Assembly (NCBI RefSeq): GCF_040267685.1
Contig: NZ_CP158367.1
Coordinates: 1,860,001-1,924,000 of the forward strand
Direction: 5' to 3'
DNA length: 64,000 bases
Origin: Proteinivorax tanatarense
GTDB lineage: Bacteria > Bacillota > Proteinivoracia > Proteinivoracales > Proteinivoracaceae
Shown: in pieces, positions 27,184 through 35,968 of the stretch
Layout of the letters: each line of letters starts with the position of its first letter
Numbering within the stretch: the first letter of the stretch is position 1
Position numbers and translations under genes: made by a program
The notes under the pieces: generated by a model
The model's input: the letters and a program-made list of their open reading frames with translations, nothing else
Database searches by the model: none
What the model was told of the DNA's origin: nothing

Positions 27184-27237
27184 ATTATAACTATCCTTTG
27201 TTATATCAAAATAATGACTATGTTAATTTAGTGTAAA
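27184..27237 (-). promoter_or_regulatory. pstS promoter with four-repeat PhoP box
   Basis: Minus-strand direct repeats TTTACA (27232-27237), TTAACA (27221-27226), ATTATT (27210-27215, weak) and ATAACA (27199-27204) are spaced by exactly 5 bp, i.e. an 11-bp period. This matches the TTAACA-N5 repeats bound by Firmicute PhoP. A perfect TATAAT follows at 27184-27189, with no good -35, as expected for an activated promoter. Confidence 0.75.
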
Positions 27238-27240
27238 CAA

Positions 27241-27272
27241 AAAGAAGTTTGCTAAATTTAGCAAACTTCTTT
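27241..27272 (-). terminator. phoR terminator, a perfect 32-bp palindrome containing the stop codon
   Basis: 27241-27256 and 27257-27272 are exact reverse complements. On the minus strand a U-rich tract follows. The last codons of phoR (KEVC and stop, ending at 27258) lie in the 5' arm. Confidence 0.8.
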
Positions 27273-29024
27273 CTGTTTAGGTAAAGTAGCCCAAAAACTA
27301 GTGCCATCTTTATTGGAAACTACTCCTACATTTCCTCCAAACCCTTCAACTATGTGTTTAACTATTGAGAGTCCTAGCCCCGTTCCACCTAATTTTCGCT
27401 CTCTAGATCTATCAACTCTGAAAAATCGCTCAAAAACCCGCTCTTGATCGGCAATTGGTATGCCAGGTCCATTATCCCTCACAATTAATCTAACAAATCC
27501 ATTGTCTTCTTTTACAGCAGAAATTTTAATATCAGATCCTTCAGGTGTATATTTTATTGCATTCTCTACATAATTAAGCATTACTTGCTCTAGATAATCA
27601 CAATAAACCCCTACATCTAAATTGTCATTTATATTCACATGAACTTTATGCTTTTTGTCCTTGATTTTATTGTTTAACAAATCTAAAACCTTTAATACCG
27701 CACTTTTAACATTACAAACACCACTTTTCCTTTCTTCATCTCCCTCTAATTTTGAAAGTGCAAGTAAGTCATTTAAAAGTTCTGACAATCGAGTAGATTC
27801 ATCTTTGATTATCCTTAAAAAATGATTTTGAGTTGCACAGTCAAGCTCTTCTTCCAGCAAAGTTTCAGCAAACCCTTGAACGGCAGTCAAAGGAGTTCTT
27901 AGTTCATGTGAGACATTAGCAACTAGGTCTTTGCGAATAAGCTCTAGTTGCTTTAAATCGCTTACATCATGAATTACTATAACAGCTTCTTCATTTACTG
28001 CATACTGACTCTTATATACAACTGCTCCCGCAAGATGCAGAAACTTTTTGTCCCCATTTTTCTGTTTTAAGGTTATTTCTTTATTTTTCTGCTCCCCCGT
28101 TTCCATTATTTCATTGGCAAACTCATTTATATTATAGTTCTCTATTAGTGAATTAAGATAAGTAGTTTCATTGTAATTTTGATATTCAAAAATTTTTCCC
28201 GCTGCACTATTTGATGTTAATACTACACCATAATTATTTACTACTAGAACACCCACTGGCAAGTTATCTAATATTCTTCTTAACCTAAGTCTTTCTTTAT
28301 CTAAATCATCCACCATCTCACCTAAGTTTCTACCCATATCGTTAATAACTTCTTCTAATTCTCCTATTTCATCATTTGAGTAAATCTCTTTTATGCTGGA
28401 AAACTTGCCTTCGCCAGCTCTTTTAGCTTTATTCATAAGTACCCTTAGTGGCTTTGTAATCGCTTTAGATAAAACTCCTCCAATAACCCAAACCAAAACT
28501 AAACCGACTAAAAGTCCACCATAAACAACAAACCTTATTTGAGTAATTTTATCGTCTATTTCTTCTAATGACTTAGCCAATCTGACAAACCCAACTAATT
28601 GGTCTTTTGAGTCATATATAGGTGCTGCGCTATAAAGCATCTCGCTACGGATAGTTTCACTATATCTTTTTTCAGTGGCTACTTTCCCTTGTTTAGCTTT
28701 TTGAATTTCCGGCCTGTCCAGATGATTGTCCATAAACTTATAAGGTTTTGAAGTTTCAGCTATAGGCTGGCCATCTATACCTATTATCGTCACCCTGGCC
28801 TCTAAATTTTGACTAGCGCTAAAAGCAAAGTTATGTAAAGATTCTTCATCCATATCTGTTATAAAGCTTGATAGTAATAGAGAATTATTACTTAGATTTT
28901 GACTGAGTTCAGATATATACTGATCAGCAAAAAAAATTGATAAATAGGTTCCTAAAATAATAACTATTAACAAAAATAAAATCCCATAGGTCAGAGTTAA
29001 CTTGCCACGAATGGAGAATTTCAT
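27258..29024 (-). CDS. phoR: Phosphate-sensing histidine kinase PhoR
   Basis: 588 residues: TM1 about 10-30, extracytoplasmic sensor (about 35-165), TM2 about 167-187, HAMP (about 190-240), PAS (about 245-355), HisKA with NVSHELRTPLTAVQGF (H near 370) and HATPase with NYVENAIKYTPEG, DNGPGIP and GGTGLGLSI. Located directly after its regulator gene. It phosphorylates PhoP under phosphate limitation, by family knowledge. Confidence 0.93.
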   Translation of the reverse strand: MKFSIRGKLTLTYGILFLLIVIILGTYLSIFFADQYISELSQNLSNNSLLLSSFITDMDEESLHNFAFSASQNLEARVTIIGIDGQPIAETSKPYKFMDNHLDRPEIQKAKQGKVATEKRYSETIRSEMLYSAAPIYDSKDQLVGFVRLAKSLEEIDDKITQIRFVVYGGLLVGLVLVWVIGGVLSKAITKPLRVLMNKAKRAGEGKFSSIKEIYSNDEIGELEEVINDMGRNLGEMVDDLDKERLRLRRILDNLPVGVLVVNNYGVVLTSNSAAGKIFEYQNYNETTYLNSLIENYNINEFANEIMETGEQKNKEITLKQKNGDKKFLHLAGAVVYKSQYAVNEEAVIVIHDVSDLKQLELIRKDLVANVSHELRTPLTAVQGFAETLLEEELDCATQNHFLRIIKDESTRLSELLNDLLALSKLEGDEERKSGVCNVKSAVLKVLDLLNNKIKDKKHKVHVNINDNLDVGVYCDYLEQVMLNYVENAIKYTPEGSDIKISAVKEDNGFVRLIVRDNGPGIPIADQERVFERFFRVDRSRERKLGGTGLGLSIVKHIVEGFGGNVGVVSNKDGTSFWATLPKQKEVC

Positions 29025-29026
29025 GG

Positions 29027-29725
29027 TTATTTGCTCCTTTTATAACTATACCCAACACCTCTTAAAGTTTTTATAGGTATAGGTTCTTCTCCATCAGTTT
29101 CCTTTAACAGAACCTGTCTTATTTGTCGTACGTGTACATCTACTGTTCGGCTATCTCCTAGATAATCATAACCCCACACCTTACTTAATAACTCCTCGCG
29201 ACTACAAACCTTCTCCTCATTTTCCACTAAATATGTAAGTAAGGTAAACTGTTTTGGCGTTAGAGAAAGACGTTTTCCTTTATACCTGCAACTATATTGT
29301 TCTTTATCTATTTCAAAGTCACCATTTACTAGATAATTGCTATTAGACATTTTATAATCCAGCCTTCTAAAAGCTGCTTTAATCCTGACACTTAACTCTT
29401 TTGGACTAAAAGGTTTAGTCATGTAATCATCTGCTCCAACCTCTAAGCCAACTATCTTATCTATTTCCTCTCCTTTTGCGGTTAACATAATTATATAGAC
29501 ATTATAACCATGATTTTCTCTTATGCGTTTACAAACCTCAATCCCATCCAGCTTTGGTAACATTAAATCCAGCACTATTAAGTCTGGCTTATCCTTTGAA
29601 ATTTTAGTGACAGCTTCTTCTCCATCCAAAGCTGTTGAAATATTATAACCTTCTTTTGATAAATTAAATCTAATTAACTCTAAAATAGAGTTTTCATCTT
29701 CTACTACTAAAATTTTTTTATTCAT
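29027..29725 (-). CDS. phoP: OmpR-type response regulator PhoP
   Basis: A 232-residue receiver (phosphoacceptor Asp in LIVLDLMLPKLDG, near 53; K in MTKPFSPKEL) joined to a winged helix (about 130-228) ending VDVHVRQIRQVL and RGVGYSY. Gene order phoP-phoR and the PhoP box before pstS support the assignment. It begins 4 bp after cheB, so it is probably in the same transcript. Confidence 0.93.
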   Translation of the reverse strand: MNKKILVVEDENSILELIRFNLSKEGYNISTALDGEEAVTKISKDKPDLIVLDLMLPKLDGIEVCKRIRENHGYNVYIIMLTAKGEEIDKIVGLEVGADDYMTKPFSPKELSVRIKAAFRRLDYKMSNSNYLVNGDFEIDKEQYSCRYKGKRLSLTPKQFTLLTYLVENEEKVCSREELLSKVWGYDYLGDSRTVDVHVRQIRQVLLKETDGEEPIPIKTLRGVGYSYKRSK

Positions 29726-29729
29726 TTGT

Positions 29730-30779
29730 CTACCTCACTTTTTCAGTGATTTTATCCGCCATTTTATCTATAGGGACTATAGCATCTTGCAGATTATTTT
29801 CAACTACCTGACGAGGCATGCCATATATGGTACAAGTCTCTTCACTTTCAGTTATCACCCTTCCCCCATGTTTTTTTACAGTCCTACTACCTTCAAGTCC
29901 ATCTTTACCCATACCAGTAAGTATTGCTGCAGTCAAATTACCCTTGAATATTGGAGCAGCTGAATTGAACAAATAGTCAACAGCTGGACGACACCCATGT
30001 AGGCTAGGATTTTGATCCAATTTAGTAATTGTCTTCCCTTCCTTTTGGTCAAGGGTTAAATGATAATCTCCTGGTGCGAGGTATATTGCTTGATCTTTAA
30101 TAACCTCCCCGTCCTCAGCTTCTTTTACTGGATATTTAGATATATCATTTAGACGCTTTGCCAATGTCTTTGTGAAAAATGCAGGCATATGTTGCACTAT
30201 AAGTAGAGCTCCATCTAAATTATCTAAATCTGAAAGTAATTGTGTTAGAGCTTTAGGTCCCCCCGTAGAACATCCAATAACCACAGCCTTCTTTGCTTCT
30301 TTTTTTTCTATCTGAGATATGCTGCTTTTTTTAGACTTAACAGTTAAATTCTTTTGTTTGGATATCACTGGTTTAACCTTACTTTCTTTTAATTTAGCTT
30401 CAGCAGCGGTTTCAATTTTCTCTAATAACATTTCTTTAAGCCCAAATACTTCAAAGCCACTTTTAGGTTTTTGAAGAAAGTCTACCGCTCCAAGTCTCAA
30501 TGCTTCGATGGTAGTATCCGCCCCTTGTTTGGTAAGTGAACTAAACATAATAACCGGTGTTGGGGCCTTTTTCATAATTAGCTCAAGGGTATCTAAACCG
30601 GTTAAAATTGGCATTTCCACATCTAACAATACAACGTCAGGCCTATGTTTTTGTATCTCACCCAATCCTATAAATCCGTTTTCTCCTTCACTAACCACTT
30701 TAACATCTGTATTTTTTAATGTATCCTTCAGAACTTTGCGCATAAAATTAGAATCATCAATTACTACTGCTTTTATCAT
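29730..30779 (-). CDS. cheB: Chemotaxis protein-glutamate methylesterase CheB
   Basis: 349 residues. The receiver domain has the phosphoacceptor in VVLLDVEMPILTG (D near 54) and an FLQKP motif. A linker rich in K and S (about 130-165) leads to the methylesterase domain with catalytic GCSTGGPKAL (S near 171), QHMPAFF and LTGMGKDGLEG. CheB demethylates or deamidates chemoreceptors. No other che genes are nearby. Its placement before phoP is unusual. Confidence 0.95.
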   Translation of the reverse strand: MIKAVVIDDSNFMRKVLKDTLKNTDVKVVSEGENGFIGLGEIQKHRPDVVLLDVEMPILTGLDTLELIMKKAPTPVIMFSSLTKQGADTTIEALRLGAVDFLQKPKSGFEVFGLKEMLLEKIETAAEAKLKESKVKPVISKQKNLTVKSKKSSISQIEKKEAKKAVVIGCSTGGPKALTQLLSDLDNLDGALLIVQHMPAFFTKTLAKRLNDISKYPVKEAEDGEVIKDQAIYLAPGDYHLTLDQKEGKTITKLDQNPSLHGCRPAVDYLFNSAAPIFKGNLTAAILTGMGKDGLEGSRTVKKHGGRVITESEETCTIYGMPRQVVENNLQDAIVPIDKMADKITEKVR

Positions 30780-30897
30780 TATTTATCACCCTTATAATGA
30801 AATTTTAAAATAAAAACATTATTAAATTCTTTAACCTCTTAATATTGATTTTACACTAATATTCCATAAAAAAAAAGACATCTTAACATTAATTATT

Positions 30898-30937
30898 AAA
30901 GGATGGCTCAACCTTTGCTGAGACACCCTCTTTTAGT
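30898..30937 (-). terminator. Intrinsic terminator of the FMN-binding lipoprotein gene
   Basis: An imperfect 11-bp stem (AGGGTGTCTCA with TGAGCCATCCT) just after the stop at 30944, followed by U-rich RNA on the minus strand. Confidence 0.65.
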
Positions 30938-30943
30938 ATTAAA

Positions 30944-31300
30944 CTACCTTGCATCTTCTAAAGCATCATCTACTGCATCTTTTATGCCTACACTAGTCTC
31001 AGTTGCTCCTGAAACGTTATCCACCTCGGTATTTTGTTCTTCCACTATAGCAGGGGGGATTTGTTCTAGGGCTGGATCAGCAACTCCTTCTGACTCTGAG
31101 TGTTCTTCCACATTAACAGCTTGAATTAAACCATTTTCTATGATTACCTCTACCCGAATTTCACCCCCATACCCTTGCCCTGTCCCTGAATAAGTACCGT
31201 CTGTATATTGACCTTCTACTGCAGTATCACCACCAGGGGAACAAGCTATTAAACATAAAATAAATAATGAAATACCAACTAAAACTAAAAATTTTTTCAC
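30944..31300 (-). CDS. FMN-binding domain lipoprotein
   Basis: A 118-residue exported protein from a GTG start. The lipobox is LIACSPGG (Cys 20). The FMN_bind domain has DGTYSGTGQGYGGEIRVEVIIENG and DNVSGATETSVGIKDAVDDAL. SGAT-[ST] is the flavinylation motif whose threonine can carry covalent FMN. Such proteins act in extracellular or membrane electron transfer in Gram-positives. No flavin transferase (ApbE) is in the window. Confidence 0.88.
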   Translation of the reverse strand: MKKFLVLVGISLFILCLIACSPGGDTAVEGQYTDGTYSGTGQGYGGEIRVEVIIENGLIQAVNVEEHSESEGVADPALEQIPPAIVEEQNTEVDNVSGATETSVGIKDAVDDALEDAR

Positions 31301-31469
31301 TTAATTCACCTCCTAGTTTAGTTTTTCTTTTAAAAGTTATTTGTATACCCATCCTTGCAACAATAAATCTGAATCATAATATGTTTGCAAGGTATAACAT
31401 AACCAGAAATGTAAAACAATAACAGTAGCTACCTTTTTAAAAATATTCAAGTCACGGGAGGCGAAAATA

Positions 31470-31634
31470 ATGGGTGGAAAATCCACTAGTTACGTAGTTG
31501 TTGGGTTAGGGGTTATAGTATCCCTACTAGGGTGGTTTATGCGAGGTGAGCTCGGCGCCGGCATCTTAGGATTTGGTCTTGCTCATATCGTATTAGGTTT
31601 ATTGGATACTGCTAGACCTACTGTAAATGACTAA
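31470..31634 (+). CDS. Small membrane protein, 54 residues
   Basis: The frame starts at ATG 31470 behind GGGAGG eight bases upstream and ends at TAA 31634. It encodes a hydrophobic protein with two likely membrane segments (about 8-23 and 28-45) around a short RGE loop, and a polar tail. It is followed directly by a strong terminator, which supports a real gene. No family was recognised. An ATAATAT-N14-CATAACC stretch upstream loosely resembles sigma-E promoters. Confidence 0.65.
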   Translation: MGGKSTSYVVVGLGVIVSLLGWFMRGELGAGILGFGLAHIVLGLLDTARPTVND

Positions 31635-31639
31635 CAAAT

Positions 31640-31680
31640 AGACATTAAAAAAGCGGCTGTTAGCCGCTTTTTTAATGTCT
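31640..31680. terminator. Bidirectional terminator between the small membrane protein and ZIP genes
   Basis: A perfect stem of about 19 bp (31640-31658 with 31662-31680) with loop GTT, and A and T runs within the arms. It serves the convergent genes on both sides. Confidence 0.85.
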
Positions 31681-31696
31681 GCTAATCCATATTAAG

Positions 31697-32419
31697 TTAA
31701 ACTATTAACATCCCCACTAAAAAACCTGCTAATAAACCTAGGTTTCCAATATGATTATGCTGTTTGTGCGACTGTGGAATTAGCTCATCTCCCGCAATAT
31801 ATATCATAGCACCAGCTGCCAAACTTAGTGCCATAGATACAAAATTTGCCGATATATTAAAAAGTAAAAATCCTATAGCTGTACCTACAGGAGTCATAAG
31901 GCCAGCAAATAAGGTCATTAAAACTACTTTTCCTCTTTTTACTCCACCTTTTAAAAGGGGAACAGCTGTAGCCATACCCTCTGGGATATTATGTATTGCT
32001 ATAGCAATAGCTATCGAAACTCCCAGTGTTCCCTGGGCTTCAAACCCAGCGCCTATGGCTAAGCCTTCTGGTAAGTTATGAAGAGCAATACCAAAAAATA
32101 TAAGGTACCCCATCTTTTTCATTTCGCTTTTTTTTACATCCTGTTCACCTGAACCTATATGAGCGTGTGGAACTAAAAAATCTAACACTAACATCAACAA
32201 TGCTCCTAAAACAAAACCAACCGCAGCCATAACTGTTCCCCCAAGTTCCACAGCTTCTGGTATAAGTTCCAAAGTAGAAATGGCTATCATAATACCTGCA
32301 GCGAATCCCAGCATAGTTGACGCCACTTTATCTGACGGTTCTCCCCAAAAAATTACTAGTAGAGCACCAATGGCGGTAGATAAACCCGCCATTGTGCTTA
32401 TTAAAAGATCATTAAACAT
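31697..32419 (-). CDS. ZIP family metal transporter
   Basis: 240 residues with about eight membrane segments. Metal-binding motifs are HNLPEGLAIG (TM4, near 118) and HNIPEGMA (TM5, near 143). A histidine-containing loop after TM3 (VPHAHIG) precedes them. Imports Zn2+ or related divalent metals. Follows pmbA by 6 bp; TldD/PmbA is a metalloprotease pair, but a functional link is only a guess. Confidence 0.93.
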   Translation of the reverse strand: MFNDLLISTMAGLSTAIGALLVIFWGEPSDKVASTMLGFAAGIMIAISTLELIPEAVELGGTVMAAVGFVLGALLMLVLDFLVPHAHIGSGEQDVKKSEMKKMGYLIFFGIALHNLPEGLAIGAGFEAQGTLGVSIAIAIAIHNIPEGMATAVPLLKGGVKRGKVVLMTLFAGLMTPVGTAIGFLLFNISANFVSMALSLAAGAMIYIAGDELIPQSHKQHNHIGNLGLLAGFLVGMLIV

Positions 32420-32425
32420 ATCAAA

Positions 32426-33775
32426 TTACCCGGAAACTGCTATCTTTTTGATTTTTATAGAGGGAGAACCTATATAACCATTTTGAGGGATACCAAACTT
32501 AAGATCACTGCCTATTTCTTCGATATCATTAATAACTTCAAAGAAGTTACCTGCTATAGTAATTTGATCAACCGGTCTAACTAACTTACCATTTTCCACA
32601 AGATACCCCGCTGCTGCCAACGAGAAATCACCAGAAACGGTATTAGCTCCAGAGTGTAACCCTTGAAGGCTAGTTATGATTAATCCTTCGTCAAGGTCTT
32701 TAACCATTCCATCATATTCTTTAGACTGAGGCTTAATAAACATGTTTGTAGGCGCAATTCCTATAGCTCCTTTATACGATGCTTTTGAAGCATTTCCTGT
32801 AGATTGAACACCATCTTTTCTAGCAGTCTTTAGGTTGTGTAAAAAAGTTTTAAGCCTACCATTCTCCACAACATTTTTAGTGTAAGTTGCAACACCTTCA
32901 GCATCAAACGGGGTTGACATAAGCCCTTTTTTATAAAGGGGGTCATCTACAATTGTAACTAATTCATTGGCTATTTTTTCTCCAATACGGCCCTTTAATA
33001 GTGAAAGATCTTTTTGAACTGATTCGGCAGAAAAAGTTGAACTAAATGTTGCAAGTAAATTTGCTGCCGTAGTATTCTTAATAATCACTGGATAGTTTTT
33101 TGATTTAACGCTAGAAGCTCCTAATGCAGATACTGCCTTATCAACTGCTTCTTGAGCAACCTTTTTAGCATCAAAATCCTTTAACTCTGTTGTAGCAACA
33201 ATTTCCATATCGCTTTTAACGCTTTCACCTTCTTTTACAACAACTGAAACTACACAATATGCCAAATTATATTTAGCTGATTTTTCCAACCCTTTGCTGT
33301 TAGCAATAAGTTTTTCTCCAACATCTTTAGCCACTTGACACATATTAACAGACACTACTCGCTTATCTAATTGCAAGGCTTCTTGTTCTAAGTCCTTTGC
33401 AAAAGTTATTATTTTTTCTGCAGTAAACTCTTCTAACTCTTTGTGATATCCATCAAACTCACTATAAGAGGGTGAACCAGAAAAAATTTCTACAACATCC
33501 TTATCTTCAATAATTTGTGCATTTTCCTTCGCTTCGTTGATTAACATTTCTATAGAGCTATCATCTATTTTCTCTGTATATGAATAGCCCATTTTATCAT
33601 TAAAAGTTCCTCTAAATGATAGCCCTGAAGAGTCAGACACTGAGTAATTATCTACCTCTTTATTGAAAATTTTCACTTTTAAACTATCAGATCTTTGAAA
33701 ATAAATTTCCATATCCTTAAAACCTTGTTTTTTACCTTCATCAAATAACTTATCTTTAAAATTTGTTAAAATCAT
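32426..33775 (-). CDS. pmbA: PmbA/TldE metalloprotease partner subunit
   Basis: 449 residues of the TldE/PmbA family. It lacks the HExxxH metal site of TldD, as expected. Features include SLKVKIFNKEVDNYSVSDSSGLSFRG near the start, GLMSTPFDAEGVATYTKNVVENG in the middle, and SGANTVSGDFSLAAAGYLVENGK. Forms a heterodimer with TldD that degrades unfolded peptides and matures some peptides. ATG behind GGAGGAG; 4 bp after tldD. Confidence 0.94.
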   Translation of the reverse strand: MILTNFKDKLFDEGKKQGFKDMEIYFQRSDSLKVKIFNKEVDNYSVSDSSGLSFRGTFNDKMGYSYTEKIDDSSIEMLINEAKENAQIIEDKDVVEIFSGSPSYSEFDGYHKELEEFTAEKIITFAKDLEQEALQLDKRVVSVNMCQVAKDVGEKLIANSKGLEKSAKYNLAYCVVSVVVKEGESVKSDMEIVATTELKDFDAKKVAQEAVDKAVSALGASSVKSKNYPVIIKNTTAANLLATFSSTFSAESVQKDLSLLKGRIGEKIANELVTIVDDPLYKKGLMSTPFDAEGVATYTKNVVENGRLKTFLHNLKTARKDGVQSTGNASKASYKGAIGIAPTNMFIKPQSKEYDGMVKDLDEGLIITSLQGLHSGANTVSGDFSLAAAGYLVENGKLVRPVDQITIAGNFFEVINDIEEIGSDLKFGIPQNGYIGSPSIKIKKIAVSG

Positions 33776-33779
33776 TTAC

Positions 33780-35168
33780 TTACTCCTCCTTTCTACCGCC
33801 AACGGTTATTTCTGAAACTCTTATCATGGGTTGTCCTACATTAGTAGGAACAGCACCACTAACAGAACCACACATCCCTTGAGCATGTTGCAAGTTGTTT
33901 CCAACCATATCTATCTTACGTAAAACATCAATTCCTCTTCCTATTAAAGTTGCACTTCTAACAGGTTTTTCTATTTTGCCGTTTTTTACTATATAACCTT
34001 CGTTTACAGCAAAGTTAAATTCGCCTGTAGCTGGATTAACAGAACCTCCACCCATGTTTTTAGCGTATAAGGCATACTCTGTATTAGCTATTATTTCCTC
34101 TGGGCTGGATTTTCCATTATCAATATAAGTATTTGTCATTCTTGAAGTTGGAGCAAACCTATAGTTTTGCCTTCTGCAAGAGCCAGTAGCCTCCATACCC
34201 ATTCTCTTTCCATTTAGTTCATCTATCATATACCCTTTTAACACGCCATCTTTAATTAAAACATTTCTCTGTGTTTTATTTCCTTCATCATCAACATTAA
34301 TAGAACCCCACTCATTTGGCATAGTTCCGTCATCTATAGCTGTAACCAGTTCTGATGCCACTTGTTCACCCAGTTTATCAGAAAAAACCGAAGTCTTTTT
34401 AGCAACAGAAGTGGCTTCAAGGCCATGGCCACAGGCTTCATGGAAAATAACGCCGCCGAAGGCATTATCAATAATAACTGGCATTTTGCCACTGGGGCAA
34501 GGTTCTGCATTTATCATTGTAGTAGCAATTTTTGCAGCTTCTGTAGCATAGTTTTCAACATCAATTTCATCGTAAAACTCAAAACCTTTTAAAGCTCCTG
34601 GACCAAAGAATCCTGACTGCTTTTCAGTACCCTTAGATGCAATAGCTTGAATAGGTAGGCGAGTCCTTATTCTTCTATCTTCAACAATCTTTCCATCGGT
34701 ATTGGCAATAAGGACTTTTTGGTCATTATCAAGATAATTTACAACCACTTGAGAAATTTCTTCGCTGTAATTATTAGCTACGTTATGAGCTTTTTTCATG
34801 ATAGCCACTTTTTCTTTTTGGCTAATATCTTTAGGAATTTTAGTTACGGGATGGGAGTTTTTAACATCCTCTTTTTGAAAATTTAATACTAAATCCACTT
34901 TACTGCCTTTTATAGCCATAGCAGCATTTTTTGCTACAGATAACAGGTTTTCTCTAGAGGTGTCATTGGTATAAGCATACACAGAATTTAAACCATTGAA
35001 AATTCTAATGCCCAATCCATAATCTCTTCCAGATATTGTTCGTTCAACAACCCCACCTATCATAGTTATTGAATTATTTCGAGTGTCCTCTAAAAAGATT
35101 TCTGCAAAGTCACCACCGGTTGCTAAAGCTTGATCTAAAACATCGCCAATTAATTTATTATCTAACAA
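33780..35168 (-). CDS. tldD: TldD metalloprotease catalytic subunit
   Basis: 462 residues with the zinc-protease motif HEACGHGLEA (HExxxH, near 244). The flanking GGVIFHEACGHGLEATSVAKKTSVF and MGGGSVNPATGEFNFAVNEGYIV are typical. TTG start behind GGGAGG. Heterodimer partner of PmbA, encoded downstream. Length is normal. Confidence 0.95.
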   Translation of the reverse strand: MLDNKLIGDVLDQALATGGDFAEIFLEDTRNNSITMIGGVVERTISGRDYGLGIRIFNGLNSVYAYTNDTSRENLLSVAKNAAMAIKGSKVDLVLNFQKEDVKNSHPVTKIPKDISQKEKVAIMKKAHNVANNYSEEISQVVVNYLDNDQKVLIANTDGKIVEDRRIRTRLPIQAIASKGTEKQSGFFGPGALKGFEFYDEIDVENYATEAAKIATTMINAEPCPSGKMPVIIDNAFGGVIFHEACGHGLEATSVAKKTSVFSDKLGEQVASELVTAIDDGTMPNEWGSINVDDEGNKTQRNVLIKDGVLKGYMIDELNGKRMGMEATGSCRRQNYRFAPTSRMTNTYIDNGKSSPEEIIANTEYALYAKNMGGGSVNPATGEFNFAVNEGYIVKNGKIEKPVRSATLIGRGIDVLRKIDMVGNNLQHAQGMCGSVSGAVPTNVGQPMIRVSEITVGGRKEE

Positions 35169-35358
35169 ATTTTTAACCTCCCTTAAAAATAGTTCGCTAC
35201 CCTACAGAAATATATTCTATCTTTACAGTTATATTCCTGCAATATATTCAAAATTTTCCTCTATTTTTATGAAATTTAACATAAAGGATATTTTATATAG
35301 TTATTCCCTATGTTATAATTATTTAATAAACAATTATAAATTTATCGGAGGAATTATT

Positions 35359-35811
35359 ATGGCAAGAATATCAAATACGAAACATAAACCAGCTAGCAGC
35401 TCAAAGCTTACTTCTTTAATAAAAACTCCCCCTAAAAAGGACGTACCCAATGAAATCAATGAATTTGACTTACAGTTTAAAATAAGCAGTGTTAAAGCAC
35501 AGCTTGACCAAATCTTAAGTGATATAGATGAACAAGGGCGAACCCTTTCAAAGTCTATGACTTTGGATCATCTCCGTGAGTACCATAGTTTAGTTGCAAC
35601 ATATATTAAAAAAGCTACCTCCGAAATGTATGAACTAAAGATACAAAATGGAGAATATTATAATCCTCATAAATTATATATAACAGTAGATAAAATAGAC
35701 ACTGAATTAGAGAATATAACCAGTGAAATGTTGAATACCGAAAAAGATAGAATGTACATTTTAGAAAAAATAGATTACATAAAAGGTTTATTACTTAATA
35801 TTTCAGTATAA
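35359..35811 (+). CDS. YaaR family protein (DUF327)
   Basis: 150 residues from the ATG at 35359 (GGAGGAATTATT upstream; the open frame extends to 35269 without a site). DUF327/YaaR signature: DLQFKISSVKAQLDQILSDIDEQGRTLSKSMTLDHLREYHSLVATYIKKATSEMYEL. Predicted mostly helical and coiled. Function is unknown. Divergent from tldD. The stop codon is inside the hairpin that follows. Confidence 0.85.
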   Translation: MARISNTKHKPASSSKLTSLIKTPPKKDVPNEINEFDLQFKISSVKAQLDQILSDIDEQGRTLSKSMTLDHLREYHSLVATYIKKATSEMYELKIQNGEYYNPHKLYITVDKIDTELENITSEMLNTEKDRMYILEKIDYIKGLLLNISV

Positions 35812-35848
35812 CAAAGACGTCTAGCAGGTGCTAGACGTCTTTGTTATA
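35807..35848. terminator. Long perfect hairpin at the YaaR stop codon
   Basis: A 19-bp perfect stem (35807-35825 with 35830-35848) with loop AGGT. It overlaps the TAA at 35809-35811. The downstream U-run is weak, so termination may be partial. Confidence 0.65.
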
Positions 35849-35859
35849 GCCGATTAATT

Positions 35860-35877
35860 AGAGTTAGGCCTAACTCT
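35860..35877. repeat. Perfect 18-bp palindrome
   Basis: AGAGTTAGGCCTAACTCT, two 9-bp arms without a spacer. It lies in the convergent gap between the YaaR and GNAT genes. Its lack of a loop fits a dimer-binding site better than a hairpin. Its purpose is unknown. Confidence 0.5.
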
Positions 35878-35941
35878 TTAGTTCATGAATGCAACATTTT
35901 ATATACACAGCGATTGCAATTGTTTTAGTTAACAAGCATGT

Positions 35942-35968
35942 AAAAACCCCCGCTAACTAGGAGGTTTA
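35942..35968 (-). terminator. Intrinsic terminator of the GNAT gene
   Basis: AAACCTCC pairs with GGGGGTTT around an 8-nt loop, followed by U on the minus strand. The TAA of the gene (35966-35968) lies in the stem. Confidence 0.75.
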
